DNA from: Ascidiimonas aurantiaca
GTDB taxonomy: Bacteria > Bacteroidota > Bacteroidia > Flavobacteriales > Flavobacteriaceae
Reading direction: 5' to 3'
Length of the DNA stretch: 64,000 nt
NCBI RefSeq assembly: GCF_037646345.1
Contig: NZ_JBBEWR010000004.1
Coordinates: 1 to 64,000 of the forward strand
Below, in pieces: positions 54,372 to 63,360 of this stretch. The position numbers and the translations under genes were made by a program. Below the pieces are notes generated by a model. That model saw only the letters and a program-made list of their open reading frames with translations. It did no database searches and was not told where the DNA came from. The number at the start of each line of letters is the position of its first letter. Positions within the stretch are counted from its first letter, which is position 1.

Positions 54372-55668
54372 TAAGCATTTCCTTCTTTACATAAGGGAAA
54401 ATTTTTTTTTCATATCATTATGTCTAGTAGCATTTTCAATGCCTATTGACATGAATTTAAACACATATACCATAATTTTTTCTTTTATTATAGCCTTTTT
54501 TCGTTTCATGAAAGAAAGAAGATTTAAAGATCATAAACAAATAATTTATCTCCCAATTTATTTTTTGATATTGGTTTTGTCTTTATTAATTACTGAGAAT
54601 CTAAAAGCGGGATTAAAAATTCTGGAATACAACTTAAGCTTTCTGGCTTTACCAATTATTTTTTTACAATTTGGGAGAGTAAATGAAAAACAGAAAACAA
54701 CTTTGTATTCTTTTTTTTCCTATGGAGTTACAATAATTACATTTTTCCTATTGGTTAATGCAGTTTTAAGATATGTAGAAGTTGGTAATTCTGAAGAGTT
54801 CTTTTACCATGCTTTTACTAGTCCAATTGACTTTCACCCTGTATACTTATCAATCTATGTTTACTTTGCTATTTTAATTTCAATTCATTTTATGGCAAGA
54901 AATGGTAGGGTTGACCTATTAAATGTTATAAAATTGTTGTTTTACGCTCTTGCATTATTTTTACTATCTTCAAAGAGTGTTCTCTTATATACTTGTTTTA
55001 CAGGTATTCTCTTCATCTTATATACTATTTTAAAAACTATTAATAAAATCAAATTATTTTCGTTTCTTCTCATATTAATTACAGTTTTAACTTTAGCATT
55101 GCAGAGTGATTTCATAAAAAATAGGTTTAAAGAAGTTTTACATATTGATAGTTTAAGCGAATTGAAACACGAGAGGATGACGGATTTTGAAAAAGTAAAC
55201 GGTTTAACTTTACGTTTAATGTTTGTCAAATTTTCCATTCAAGATTTTTTACAAGACCCAATGAACATTCCCTTTGGATTAGGATTAGGTGATAGAAAAG
55301 AGTTTTTAAACTCCGTCTATGAGAATCATAATATGGCTAGAACTATAAAAGAACAAAAATTAGGGTATTATGATTACAATACCCATAACCAATATGTAGA
55401 AATTTTTTTAGGATTAGGTATAATTGGCCTTATATATTTTTTTTGGATGTTTTTTTATTATATATGGTCAACTAAAGAAAAATTTATATCTAAATCTACC
55501 TATGGATTATTTATTTGGGGTTTTTTATTCGAAGCTATCCTTAACAGAAATAAGGGGATAGTTTTTTTTGTTTTTTGGACAATAGTTTTTGTTTATAACG
55601 AATCCAGAGAATATAAAAAAGAAAAAACATATATAGGGAAAAGGAATCAAAAAAAATTGAGCTTTTAG
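54349..55668 (+). CDS. O-antigen ligase/polymerase-like membrane protein (second of two)
   Basis: 439 aa from a TTG start inside the previous gene. About 10 membrane segments. GLTLRLMFVKFSIQDFLQDP near 283-302 and LGLGDRKEFLNSVYENHNMAR near 311-331, followed by YDYNTHNQYVEIFLGLGIIGL near 343-362, match the Wzy_C domain (HNxYlexl..lG), usual in WaaL ligases and some polymerases. One of this and the 51094 gene is probably polymerase, the other ligase; the clearer HNQYVE motif favours ligase here. The C-terminal tail is basic. Confidence 0.75.
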   Translation: MNQLLKINKHFLLYIRENFFFISLCLVAFSMPIDMNLNTYTIIFSFIIAFFRFMKERRFKDHKQIIYLPIYFLILVLSLLITENLKAGLKILEYNLSFLALPIIFLQFGRVNEKQKTTLYSFFSYGVTIITFFLLVNAVLRYVEVGNSEEFFYHAFTSPIDFHPVYLSIYVYFAILISIHFMARNGRVDLLNVIKLLFYALALFLLSSKSVLLYTCFTGILFILYTILKTINKIKLFSFLLILITVLTLALQSDFIKNRFKEVLHIDSLSELKHERMTDFEKVNGLTLRLMFVKFSIQDFLQDPMNIPFGLGLGDRKEFLNSVYENHNMARTIKEQKLGYYDYNTHNQYVEIFLGLGIIGLIYFFWMFFYYIWSTKEKFISKSTYGLFIWGFLFEAILNRNKGIVFFVFWTIVFVYNESREYKKEKTYIGKRNQKKLSF

Positions 55669-55689
55669 CAATACAGCTCTTAAATATAA

Positions 55690-56778
55690 ATGAAAATAGC
55701 AATATTGGGAACCAGAGGAGTTCCAAACAATCATGGAGGTTTTGAGCAGTTTGCAGAATTTTTTTCAAAATACTTAGCTGATAAAGGGCATAAAGTTTAT
55801 GTATATAACTCTCATAATCATCCTTATCACGAAAAAAAATGGGAAGGAGTTAATATTATTCATAAATATAACCCAGAACATAAAATAGGTACCATAGGTC
55901 AGTTCATTTATGATTTAAATTGTATTCTGCATTGTAGAAAAGAAAAGTTTGATATCATTTTGCAATTAGGCTATACAAGTAGCTCTATTTGGAGTTTTCT
56001 TTTTCCAAAAAATTCTATAATTGTTACTAACATGGATGGATTGGAGTGGAAAAGATCAAAATATAGTAAGCCTGTTCGTAGTTTTCTGAAATACGCGGAA
56101 AAATGGGGAGCAAAATATAGCAATTTTCTTATTGCAGACTCCAAAGGAATACAGCAATACTTATTGACTACTTATAAAAGAAGATCTGAATTTATAGCAT
56201 ATGGAGCGAATGTTTTTAAAAGTCCTAATAAGGAAATCCTGAAAATGTATAATATTAGTGAATATAATTATTCAATGCTTATCGCACGGATGGAACCCGA
56301 AAACAATATTGAAGCTATTGTAAATGGTTTTCATCGATCCAATCAAGAATCTACTCTTTTGGTTATTGGTAGGATAAATAAATATGGAGCTTATTTAAAG
56401 GATAAATATGGCGAAGATGTAAGAATTCGTTTTTTAGGAGCGATTTACGATATGGATCATTTAAATAACCTTAGGTACTTTTCAAGATATTATTTTCATG
56501 GCCACTCTGTGGGAGGCACTAACCCCTCTTTATTAGAAGCCATGGCTTCTAAAGCTTTGATTGTAGCAAATAATAATGAATTCAATAGAAGCATTTTAGA
56601 GGAAACCGCAGAATATTTTGAAAATAGCGATGATGTAAAAAAAATTTTGGACAATGACATACTATTTGAATTGAAAGAAGAATATGCTAAAAATAATTAC
56701 TCAAAAATTGAAAAAATGTATAATTGGAGTATTATCAATAAAAAATATGAGGATTACTTTATCTCCATCTTGAAATAG
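55690..56778 (+). CDS. GT4 glycosyltransferase with DUF1972 N-terminal domain (rhamnosyltransferase-like)
   Basis: 362 aa. N-terminus GTRGVPNNHGGFEQFAEFFS (7-26) is the DUF1972 signature known from Cps2T-type beta-1,4-rhamnosyltransferases. The central INIADS-like ADSKGIQQYL near 151 and the C-terminal GGTNPSLLEAMASKAL near 277-292 belong to the donor domain. It probably transfers rhamnose to the first or second sugar. Last gene of the AT-rich block; 228 bp of AT-rich non-coding DNA follow. Confidence 0.85.
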   Translation: MKIAILGTRGVPNNHGGFEQFAEFFSKYLADKGHKVYVYNSHNHPYHEKKWEGVNIIHKYNPEHKIGTIGQFIYDLNCILHCRKEKFDIILQLGYTSSSIWSFLFPKNSIIVTNMDGLEWKRSKYSKPVRSFLKYAEKWGAKYSNFLIADSKGIQQYLLTTYKRRSEFIAYGANVFKSPNKEILKMYNISEYNYSMLIARMEPENNIEAIVNGFHRSNQESTLLVIGRINKYGAYLKDKYGEDVRIRFLGAIYDMDHLNNLRYFSRYYFHGHSVGGTNPSLLEAMASKALIVANNNEFNRSILEETAEYFENSDDVKKILDNDILFELKEEYAKNNYSKIEKMYNWSIINKKYEDYFISILK

Positions 56779-56855
56779 TTTTACTTTTATAAACAGCGCA
56801 AATAAAACCAATAATGTTGTAATATTTTGTAAATAGAAATCGGTTCAATAGAAGT

Positions 56856-56863
56856 TATTTTTG
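56856..56863 (+). promoter_or_regulatory. Candidate -7 box TATTTTTG upstream of the UDP-xylose synthase gene
   Basis: TATTTTTG lies about 144 bp before the ATG at 57007 in a gene-free, very AT-rich gap (56779-57006). It would start the uxs-wcaJ-GT2 transcript. Confidence 0.4.
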
Positions 56864-57006
56864 TTAAAAGTATGTTTGGTTCCTTTTAAGTATAATTGAT
56901 TTTATTAGTTAAAAATTTTTACAATATTATATTATTAACATAATTAGCTTTAATGTCGTATATAATTGGTCGATGTATATTAAAAGATTAGCATAGAAAT
57001 AAGATA

Positions 57007-58002
57007 ATGAATAAAAAAGGACATGTTCTCATCACAGGAGCCGCAGGTTTTTTAGGATCACATTTATGTGATCGCTTTATTAAAGAAGGGATGCATGTGA
57101 TTGCTATGGACAATCTCATTACCGGAGATCTCCGAAACATTGAACACCTTTTCAAACTCGAACAATTTGAGTTTTATCACCATGATGTCACCAAATTTGT
57201 TCATGTTCCCGGTAAACTGGATTATATCTTGCATTTTGCTTCGCCGGCCAGTCCTATTGATTACTTAAAAATACCCATCCAAACTTTAAAGGTGGGCGCC
57301 TTGGGAACCCATAACCTATTAGGACTTGCAAAAGAAAAAAAGGCAAGAATACTCATTGCTTCCACATCAGAAGTGTATGGAGACCCTCTGGTACATCCGC
57401 AGAGTGAAGAGTATTACGGGAATGTAAGTACCATTGGGCCCAGAGGGGTATATGATGAAGCCAAACGCTTTATGGAATCTATAACCATGGCGTATCACCG
57501 TTTTCATGATATTGAAACACGTATAGCCCGTATTTTTAATACGTATGGCCCCCGAATGCGTCTTAATGACGGGAGGGTGATCCCTGCGTTTATCGGGCAG
57601 GCCTTGCGGGGTGAAGACCTAACCGTTTTTGGTGATGGTTCCCAGACACGGTCCTTTTGTTATGTAGATGATCAGATAGAAGGTATTTACAGATTACTTA
57701 TGAGTGACTATGTATATCCTGTAAACATTGGGAATCCGGAAGAAATCAGCATACTTGATTTTGCCAAAGAGATTATTCAGTTAACAGGTACAGATCAAAA
57801 AATTGTGTATAAAGAACTTCCGGTGGACGACCCATTACAAAGACAGCCTGATATCCGCAAAGCCCGTGAAATTTTAAACTGGAATGTTACGGTAAATCGG
57901 AAGGAAGGGATGCGATTAACTTATGAGTATTTCAAATCCTTAGCCAAGGATGAGTTATTTAAGAAAGAGCACAAAGACTTCTCAATGCATAACAGAAAAT
58001 AG
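57007..58002 (+). CDS. uxs: UDP-glucuronate decarboxylase (UDP-xylose synthase)
   Basis: 331 aa SDR enzyme. NAD motif GAAGFLG (11-17), FASPASPIDY near 78, STSEVYGDP near 119-127, catalytic YDEAK (149-153), NTYGPRMRLNDGRVIPAF near 178-195 and FGDGSQTRSFCYVDD near 207-221, all diagnostic of UXS. It converts UDP-glucuronate to UDP-xylose. GC content and codon use are closer to the housekeeping genes than to the preceding locus. Two bp before the sugar transferase gene, so co-transcribed. Confidence 0.92.
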   Translation: MNKKGHVLITGAAGFLGSHLCDRFIKEGMHVIAMDNLITGDLRNIEHLFKLEQFEFYHHDVTKFVHVPGKLDYILHFASPASPIDYLKIPIQTLKVGALGTHNLLGLAKEKKARILIASTSEVYGDPLVHPQSEEYYGNVSTIGPRGVYDEAKRFMESITMAYHRFHDIETRIARIFNTYGPRMRLNDGRVIPAFIGQALRGEDLTVFGDGSQTRSFCYVDDQIEGIYRLLMSDYVYPVNIGNPEEISILDFAKEIIQLTGTDQKIVYKELPVDDPLQRQPDIRKAREILNWNVTVNRKEGMRLTYEYFKSLAKDELFKKEHKDFSMHNRK

Positions 58003-58004
58003 AA

Positions 58005-59357
58005 GTGAACTACAAAAAAGGGAGATATTCATTGTATATAAAACCAATCAACTATTTTTTGGATTTAACGATCCTTAACGTATATGCATTGGTACTTCCT
58101 CTTAATTTCAAAATGCCGTATCTTTTTCTTGTGTATATTTCTTTGGCATGGGTAGTTTTATCATTAAAAAACAAATTTTATGAAATTGAAAGGTATTCTA
58201 AGCTTACATTAGTAATTAGTTTACTGTTTACCCAGTTTTTTTTCTTTTTTCTTATTCTTTATGCCTATATAGGCTTTTTTAAAGAATTTAATATTAGCCG
58301 ATTACTTCTCGCTAATTATTTTATGATCGTTTTCCTCTCGGTTTCTTTCGTTAAAATACTGAGTTATTCACTACTGCTTCGGTATCGAAAAGCTTTAGGA
58401 GGAAATATAAGAACAGTAGTAGTTATTGGTGATAATAAAAAGACAGAACAACTTATAGATGTCTTTAAAACACGTCAGGAATTCGGTTACGAATTCAAAA
58501 AACAGTTTACTTCTAAAGAAGATGGATTCAATTTAAATGTTTGCTTCGATTATATTCATGCAAATAATATTGATGAGATTTATTGCTCAGTGTCAGATCT
58601 GAAAAATAGTGAAATGGCAGAAGTAATAGACTTTGCAGATAATAATCTTCGGGTACTTAAGTTTATTCCGGACAACAAGAATATCTATTCCAAAAAACTA
58701 AAGTTTGAGTACTATGACTATTTACCCATTCTTTCACTAAGAGATATACCGCTGGAAGACCCGATAAACTCTTTTGTCAAAAGAACGTTTGATGTTGTTT
58801 TTTCATTGCTGATCATTGTGGGCGTACTATCATGGCTTACTCCTTTACTGGCCTTTCTTATAAAGATAGAATCAAAAGGACCGGTTTTCTTCAGGCAAAA
58901 AAGAAATGGTATTGATTATAGAGAATTCAATTGCTACAAATTTAGATCAATGGCAGTAAATCCAGATTCAGATAGAAAGTCGGCTACCAAAAATGATATG
59001 CGTGTAACGCAAATAGGCAAGTTTATAAGAAAGACCAGCATTGACGAACTTCCGCAATTCTTTAATGTTTTGGTAGGGCAGATGTCAGTTGTAGGCCCAC
59101 GTCCGCATATGGTGAGCCATAGCAACGCGTTTGAAAAGCGTATCGATAAATATATGGTTCGGCATTTCGTAAAACCAGGTATTACGGGTCTGGCGCAGGT
59201 AAGAGGGTATCGCGGTGAGATAGAAAGTGACATTGATATCGTAAACAGAGTGAAATTTGATATTTTTTATATAGAAAACTGGTCACTTGCTTTAGACGTT
59301 AAAATTATTACACAAACCATTATAAACGCTTTTAAAGGTGAAGAAAAAGCGTATTGA
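58005..59357 (+). CDS. Polyprenyl-phosphate sugar phosphotransferase (WcaJ-like initiating transferase)
   Basis: 450 aa from a GTG start. Hydrophobic N-terminal half (about four to five segments, 10-125), a soluble CoA-binding-like segment (about 135-245, TVVVIGDNKKTEQL), then the bacterial sugar transferase domain (about 258-450): KRTFDVVFSLL, FFRQKRNGIDYREFNCYKFRSM, TSIDELPQFFNVLVGQMSVVGPRP (in parts) and the membrane hairpin. It transfers a hexose-1-phosphate from UDP-sugar to undecaprenyl phosphate, starting repeat-unit synthesis. The end overlaps the GT2 gene by 20 bp. Confidence 0.93.
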   Translation: MNYKKGRYSLYIKPINYFLDLTILNVYALVLPLNFKMPYLFLVYISLAWVVLSLKNKFYEIERYSKLTLVISLLFTQFFFFFLILYAYIGFFKEFNISRLLLANYFMIVFLSVSFVKILSYSLLLRYRKALGGNIRTVVVIGDNKKTEQLIDVFKTRQEFGYEFKKQFTSKEDGFNLNVCFDYIHANNIDEIYCSVSDLKNSEMAEVIDFADNNLRVLKFIPDNKNIYSKKLKFEYYDYLPILSLRDIPLEDPINSFVKRTFDVVFSLLIIVGVLSWLTPLLAFLIKIESKGPVFFRQKRNGIDYREFNCYKFRSMAVNPDSDRKSATKNDMRVTQIGKFIRKTSIDELPQFFNVLVGQMSVVGPRPHMVSHSNAFEKRIDKYMVRHFVKPGITGLAQVRGYRGEIESDIDIVNRVKFDIFYIENWSLALDVKIITQTIINAFKGEEKAY

Positions 59358-60129
59358 TGAGCAACCTTTAGTCTCAGTAATAATGCCCGCTTATAACGCC
59401 GGGAAGTTTATTAAAGACAGCATAACCTCCGTACGCAACCAAACCTATACAAACTGGGAGCTTATAATCACAGACGATGCTTCAACAGATACTACAGCAA
59501 ATCTGGTAAAAGACTTCTGCATAAAAGATCCCCGAATTCAACTGCTACAACTTCCCGGTAATTTTGGTGCCGGGATGGCCCGTAACAAAGCTATAGAACA
59601 CGCTCAGGGCGATTTTATAGCCTTTCTGGATGCAGATGACCTCTGGGTGCCTGAAAAGCTTGAAAAACAGCTTTTATTTATGCAGAAAAAAAACATTCAG
59701 GTGTCTTTTACCAGTTATAACCTTATTTCAGAAAAAGGAGAACCTCTTTTCAAAACCGTCGAAGCCCTACCTGCCATAGATATTAAGAAAATAAAGAAAG
59801 CCAATTATATTGGGAACCTCACCGGTATGTACAGTGTGCTGGCACTGGGTAAAATATATATGCCCGTTATAAGAAAACGCCAGGATTGGGCCCTTTGGTT
59901 ATACTGCATCCAAAAGGCCGGAAAAGCATACGGACTTCAGGAGGTACTGGCAAGCTATCGTATTCGCCGGGAGTCAGTTTCTTCCAATAAACTTAATTTG
60001 TTACAATATAATTACCTTTTCTACCGAAAGGCATGTAAATTTGGGGTTTTAAAATCTTTATGGTACCTGTTACAATTTCTTTTTGAGCATTTTTTTGTAA
60101 AATCGAGACAGGTTATTCGTGAAAAATAA
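59338..60129 (+). CDS. GT2-family glycosyltransferase
   Basis: 263 aa from a GTG start within the preceding gene. Classic GT2 GT-A fold: VSVIMPAYNAGKFI near 10-23, TNWELIITDDAST near 39-51, AFLDADDLW near 94-102 (DxD metal site) and DWALWLYCIQKAG near 182 as the acceptor region. It resembles WfgR/EpsE-type teichuronic/capsule transferases. Probably adds the second or third sugar to the WcaJ product. Ends 35 bp before purD. Confidence 0.87.
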   Translation: MKKKRIDEQPLVSVIMPAYNAGKFIKDSITSVRNQTYTNWELIITDDASTDTTANLVKDFCIKDPRIQLLQLPGNFGAGMARNKAIEHAQGDFIAFLDADDLWVPEKLEKQLLFMQKKNIQVSFTSYNLISEKGEPLFKTVEALPAIDIKKIKKANYIGNLTGMYSVLALGKIYMPVIRKRQDWALWLYCIQKAGKAYGLQEVLASYRIRRESVSSNKLNLLQYNYLFYRKACKFGVLKSLWYLLQFLFEHFFVKSRQVIREK

Positions 60130-60164
60130 CAGAAGTTTGCCAATTAAATATATAGTACGATCAA

Positions 60165-61436
60165 ATGAATATTCTCGTTTTAGGTTCAGGAGGGCGTGAG
60201 CATACACTTACCTGGAAAATAGTACAAAGTCCCAATGCATCAAAAGTATGGGTAGCACCCGGTAATGCCGGTACTGCTCAAATAGCAGAAAACGTCGCGG
60301 TTTCCCCAACTGATTTTGAAGCCATTAAAGAACTGGTACTACACGAAAATATACAAATGGTAGTAGTGGGCCCTGAAGATCCGTTAGTACAGGGGATTCA
60401 TGATTTCTTCCTGAATGATGAAAAACTTAAAAATATTCACGTTATAGGCCCTCAAAAAAACGGAGCAGAGCTGGAGGGTAGTAAAGAGTTTGCAAAAGAA
60501 TTCATGACCCGACACCACATACCAACAGCTGCGTATAAAAGTTTTACCAATGAGAATATTCAGGAAGGGTACGAATTTCTCGAATCACTCACGCCGCCTT
60601 ATGTTTTAAAAGCCGATGGCCTGGCAGCAGGTAAAGGTGTCTTAATACTCAATGATCTGGATGAGGCAAAGACCGAACTTAAAAGCATGTTAATAAATGC
60701 CAAATTTGGTGAAGCAAGCCAGAAAGTAGTGATAGAAGAGTTTTTAAAGGGAATTGAACTAAGTTGTTTTGTACTTACTGACGGAAAAGATTATAAAATA
60801 CTCCCTGCTGCTAAAGATTATAAACGTATTGGAGAAGGTGACACCGGACTCAACACAGGGGGCATGGGCGCAGTATCGCCTCCTCCCTTTGCTAACAATG
60901 CTTTTATGGAGAAAGTACGAAACAGTATTGTAGAGCCTACTATTAACGGACTGCAAAAAGACGGTATTCCGTATAAGGGTTTTATTTTCATTGGCCTTAT
61001 AAAAGTAGGCAATGAGCCTTTTGTTATTGAGTATAATGTACGTATGGGAGATCCTGAAACCGAAGTAGTCATACCAAGACTAAACACAGATCTGGTTACA
61101 TTATTCCAGGCAGTTGCCGAAAACCGTTTACAAGAAATACAGGTTGAGGTAGATCCTCGCTCGGCAACTACCGTAATGGCTGTTTCCGGAGGATATCCCG
61201 AAGCTTATGAAAAAGGAAAGGAGATATATGGACTATCATTGGTAAAAGATGCGCTGATATTTCATGCCGGTACTACCACAAAAGACGGAAAAGTAGTTAC
61301 CAATGGAGGAAGAGTTATAGCAGTTACCGCGTTTGGTACGAATTATAAAGAAGCCATAAAAAAATCTTACCAAAATATAGAAAAACTAAATTTTGATAAG
61401 ATGTATTATCGTAAGGATATAGGTTTAGACCTGTAA
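60165..61436 (+). CDS. purD: Phosphoribosylamine--glycine ligase
   Basis: 423 aa, standard. ATP-grasp enzyme of purine biosynthesis joining glycine to phosphoribosylamine. N-terminus NILVLGSGGREHTLTWKI (2-19), VGPEDPLVQGI near 66, ADGLAAGKGV near 148-157, NTGGMGAVSPPP near 227-238 and EYNVRMGDPETEVV near 287-300 are all characteristic. No purine operon surrounds it; a convergent small gene follows directly with 1 bp between stops. Confidence 0.97.
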   Translation: MNILVLGSGGREHTLTWKIVQSPNASKVWVAPGNAGTAQIAENVAVSPTDFEAIKELVLHENIQMVVVGPEDPLVQGIHDFFLNDEKLKNIHVIGPQKNGAELEGSKEFAKEFMTRHHIPTAAYKSFTNENIQEGYEFLESLTPPYVLKADGLAAGKGVLILNDLDEAKTELKSMLINAKFGEASQKVVIEEFLKGIELSCFVLTDGKDYKILPAAKDYKRIGEGDTGLNTGGMGAVSPPPFANNAFMEKVRNSIVEPTINGLQKDGIPYKGFIFIGLIKVGNEPFVIEYNVRMGDPETEVVIPRLNTDLVTLFQAVAENRLQEIQVEVDPRSATTVMAVSGGYPEAYEKGKEIYGLSLVKDALIFHAGTTTKDGKVVTNGGRVIAVTAFGTNYKEAIKKSYQNIEKLNFDKMYYRKDIGLDL

Positions 61437-61437
61437 T

Positions 61438-61662
61438 TTAAAGGTAAGAATGAGAAGATATGCTTTTATCTTCTTCATTGTTATCATTAAATAACTTAAG
61501 CTTATATATCCAGTAAATCATAGCTACAAAGCCTATGATACAAAATAGCCAGTTCACCATATTTGCTGTCCACCAGTTATCCATAAATCTAAATACATCC
61601 AGAGGATAGAACAGATAATCTACAAAGAGTGACTCGATCCACTTAAAAAAATCTTTCCACAT
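61438..61662 (-). CDS. DUF6341-like small membrane protein
   Basis: 74 aa. One amphipathic N-terminal region (WKDFFKWIESLFVDYLFYPLD), a NWW.AN motif (residues 29-34, DNWWTAN) and a hydrophobic helix (about 36-53), then a Lys/Asp/Ser-rich tail. This matches my recollection of DUF6341, a short flavobacterial family placed near purD and upp. Function unknown. A TATTTTTG box sits upstream. Convergent with purD (1 bp gap). Confidence 0.72.
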   Translation of the reverse strand: MWKDFFKWIESLFVDYLFYPLDVFRFMDNWWTANMVNWLFCIIGFVAMIYWIYKLKLFNDNNEEDKSISSHSYL

Positions 61663-61687
61663 AAAAACTTATATTATTTTTACACTA

Positions 61688-61695
61688 CAAAAATA
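61688..61695 (-). promoter_or_regulatory. -7 box TATTTTTG of the DUF6341-like gene
   Basis: The minus strand reads TATTTTTG, 25 bp before the ATG at 61662. Confidence 0.55.
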
Positions 61696-61704
61696 GAAAA
61701 ACCT

Positions 61705-62631
61705 ATGATTTTTTCAAGCATATTTAGCAAAACAAAACCTGTAAACTTTGTCTTGCTGCTTGGATATCTCTGGTTATTTTCCGGAATCGCCGTTTTTCTT
61801 GTAAAATTTCAGAACAGGGAAGTCCTTTCCTGGGCGTGGTTTTTAAGTGCGGTAGCATTTTTAAGTTTTTCGGTTTTCCTCGTAGATTTTATAAACAGAA
61901 GGAATCATCTTGCACAAAACAATGCCTATTCTGTTTTTCTGTTTGTGACCATTACTGTCTCTTTTCCCGCTACGTTTTATCATTTTGAAATTATTTGTTC
62001 AGGTTGGTTTTTGTTATTGGCCTATCGCAAAATACTTAGCTTTCGGTCCCATACATCTTTAAAAAAGAAAATATTTGATGCCGGTCTATGGGTATCGGTA
62101 GCCTGTCTCTTTTTTAAAGGATCGGTGCTGGCATTCATTCCGCTTTTTATAGGAATAGCCCTATATGCCGCTAAGGATATCAAAAATTTTGTAATTCCGT
62201 TACTTTCTGTTGCTACGGTGTTGATTTTTGGGAGTACGTATTTTTTTCTTACGGAAGAAACAGATCGTATTTTTCAACTGTTTTCATTTACTCCAGACAT
62301 AGATCTTGCCAATTATGATACCGAACATATTTTGTTCCCCTCACTGGTTACAGGCTTGTTAACTCTCATTGCAGCAGGCAATTTCTTTTTAAAGATCAAA
62401 ACTAAAACAACCACTGTAAAGAATATTTTTGTGTTGGTGATGGTGATGCTTATCACTGCTATAGCCATTGTTCTTTTCGGGCCTTTTAACGAGGGAGCCA
62501 TTTTAAGCTTTTTGGCGTTTCCCGTAGCCACTTTTGGGGGTAATTATTTACAAAACAGCACCCGAACATGGCTAAGAGAATTGTGGTTATGGCTTTTTGC
62601 ACTGGTGCCCTGGGTGGTATTAGTGTTGTAA
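61705..62631 (+). CDS. DUF6427-like polytopic membrane protein
   Basis: 308 aa with about nine hydrophobic segments spread over the whole length (for example 14-35, 43-63, 74-98, 125-150, 152-172, 212-230, 243-258 and 288-306). The N-terminus MIFSSIFSKTKPVNFVLLL is characteristic of the flavobacterial DUF6427 family. No catalytic motif is recognised. The last 12 bp overlap the convergent upp gene. Function unknown; the neighbourhood purD-DUF6341-DUF6427-upp is familiar from flavobacteria. Confidence 0.72.
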   Translation: MIFSSIFSKTKPVNFVLLLGYLWLFSGIAVFLVKFQNREVLSWAWFLSAVAFLSFSVFLVDFINRRNHLAQNNAYSVFLFVTITVSFPATFYHFEIICSGWFLLLAYRKILSFRSHTSLKKKIFDAGLWVSVACLFFKGSVLAFIPLFIGIALYAAKDIKNFVIPLLSVATVLIFGSTYFFLTEETDRIFQLFSFTPDIDLANYDTEHILFPSLVTGLLTLIAAGNFFLKIKTKTTTVKNIFVLVMVMLITAIAIVLFGPFNEGAILSFLAFPVATFGGNYLQNSTRTWLRELWLWLFALVPWVVLVL

Positions 62632-63282
62632 TTTAGAGCCAAAAGAAAGGTCTCCGGCATCTCCAAGGCCCGGAATAATATACCCCTTATCGTTTAGCTT
62701 TTCATCAATAGCCGCGATCCATAAATGCGTAGTCTCCGGAAAACGCATGCTTAAATAATCCACTCCTTCCGGAGACCCTATAGCCGAAACCAGATGTATG
62801 CTTTTAGGGTTCCCCATTTTTTTTAAGGCACTGAATACAGACACAAAAGAATGTCCGGAGGCAAGCATAGGGTCTGCAATGATCAGGGTTTTATCAGTTA
62901 GAGAAGGACAGGCCAGGTACTCAACGATAATCTCGAAATCGGTCTTATCTTCATTGGTGTAGTGCCTGTATGCTGAAATGAACAGATTTTCGGCATGATC
63001 AAAATAATTCAATAATCCCTGATGCATAGGGAGGCCTGCTCTTAAAATGGAACCTATAACCAGTTGGTCTTTAAGCAAAAAAGCTTCTGTACTGCTTAGG
63101 GGGGTCTCCAGAGTATGATGCGCATAATCCAGTTCTTTACTAAGTTCATAACCCAGTACCTCACCTATACGTTCAATATTCCTCCTGAAACGCATACGGT
63201 CTTTTTGAATGTTTACATCCCTGATCTCTGCTATAAAATGTTGTAAAACGGAATTCTGTTGCTTTAAATGGTGTATCTGCAT
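62620..63282 (-). CDS. upp: Uracil phosphoribosyltransferase
   Basis: 220 aa. Salvages uracil to UMP with PRPP. Type I PRTase fold: SILRAGLPMHQG near 77-88, the PRPP loop LIIADPMLASGHSF near 134-147 (most homologues have DPMLATGGS, so Gly-His-Ser is a variant) and the C-terminal YIIPGLGDAGDL near 202-213, the uracil-binding region. The length is slightly above the usual 208 aa because of an N-terminal extension. Its 3' end overlaps the convergent DUF6427 gene by 12 bp. Confidence 0.93.
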   Translation of the reverse strand: MQIHHLKQQNSVLQHFIAEIRDVNIQKDRMRFRRNIERIGEVLGYELSKELDYAHHTLETPLSSTEAFLLKDQLVIGSILRAGLPMHQGLLNYFDHAENLFISAYRHYTNEDKTDFEIIVEYLACPSLTDKTLIIADPMLASGHSFVSVFSALKKMGNPKSIHLVSAIGSPEGVDYLSMRFPETTHLWIAAIDEKLNDKGYIIPGLGDAGDLSFGSKLQH

Positions 63283-63310
63283 GATGCGTTTGTTAGTAGG
63301 GTTACAGTTC

Positions 63311-63318
63311 CAAAAATA
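63311..63318 (-). promoter_or_regulatory. -7 box TATTTTTG of upp
   Basis: The minus strand reads TATTTTTG, 28 bp before the upp ATG; it faces a plus-strand box for the DUF4254 gene. Confidence 0.55.
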
Positions 63319-63332
63319 ATTAATTATTAAAG

Positions 63333-63340
63333 TATATTTG
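63333..63340 (+). promoter_or_regulatory. -7 box TATATTTG of the DUF4254 gene
   Basis: TATATTTG, 20 bp before the ATG at 63361. A purine-rich AGGAG (63352-63357 area) lies just before the start, an unusually good Shine-Dalgarno site for this genome. Confidence 0.6.
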
Positions 63341-63360
63341 CAATTCTAAAACCAGGAGAT

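Noticed and set aside
42035..56778. Insertion sequence or transposase as the cause of the polysaccharide block
   Set aside because: No transposase frame or terminal inverted repeats were seen; the block looks exchanged by homologous flanks.
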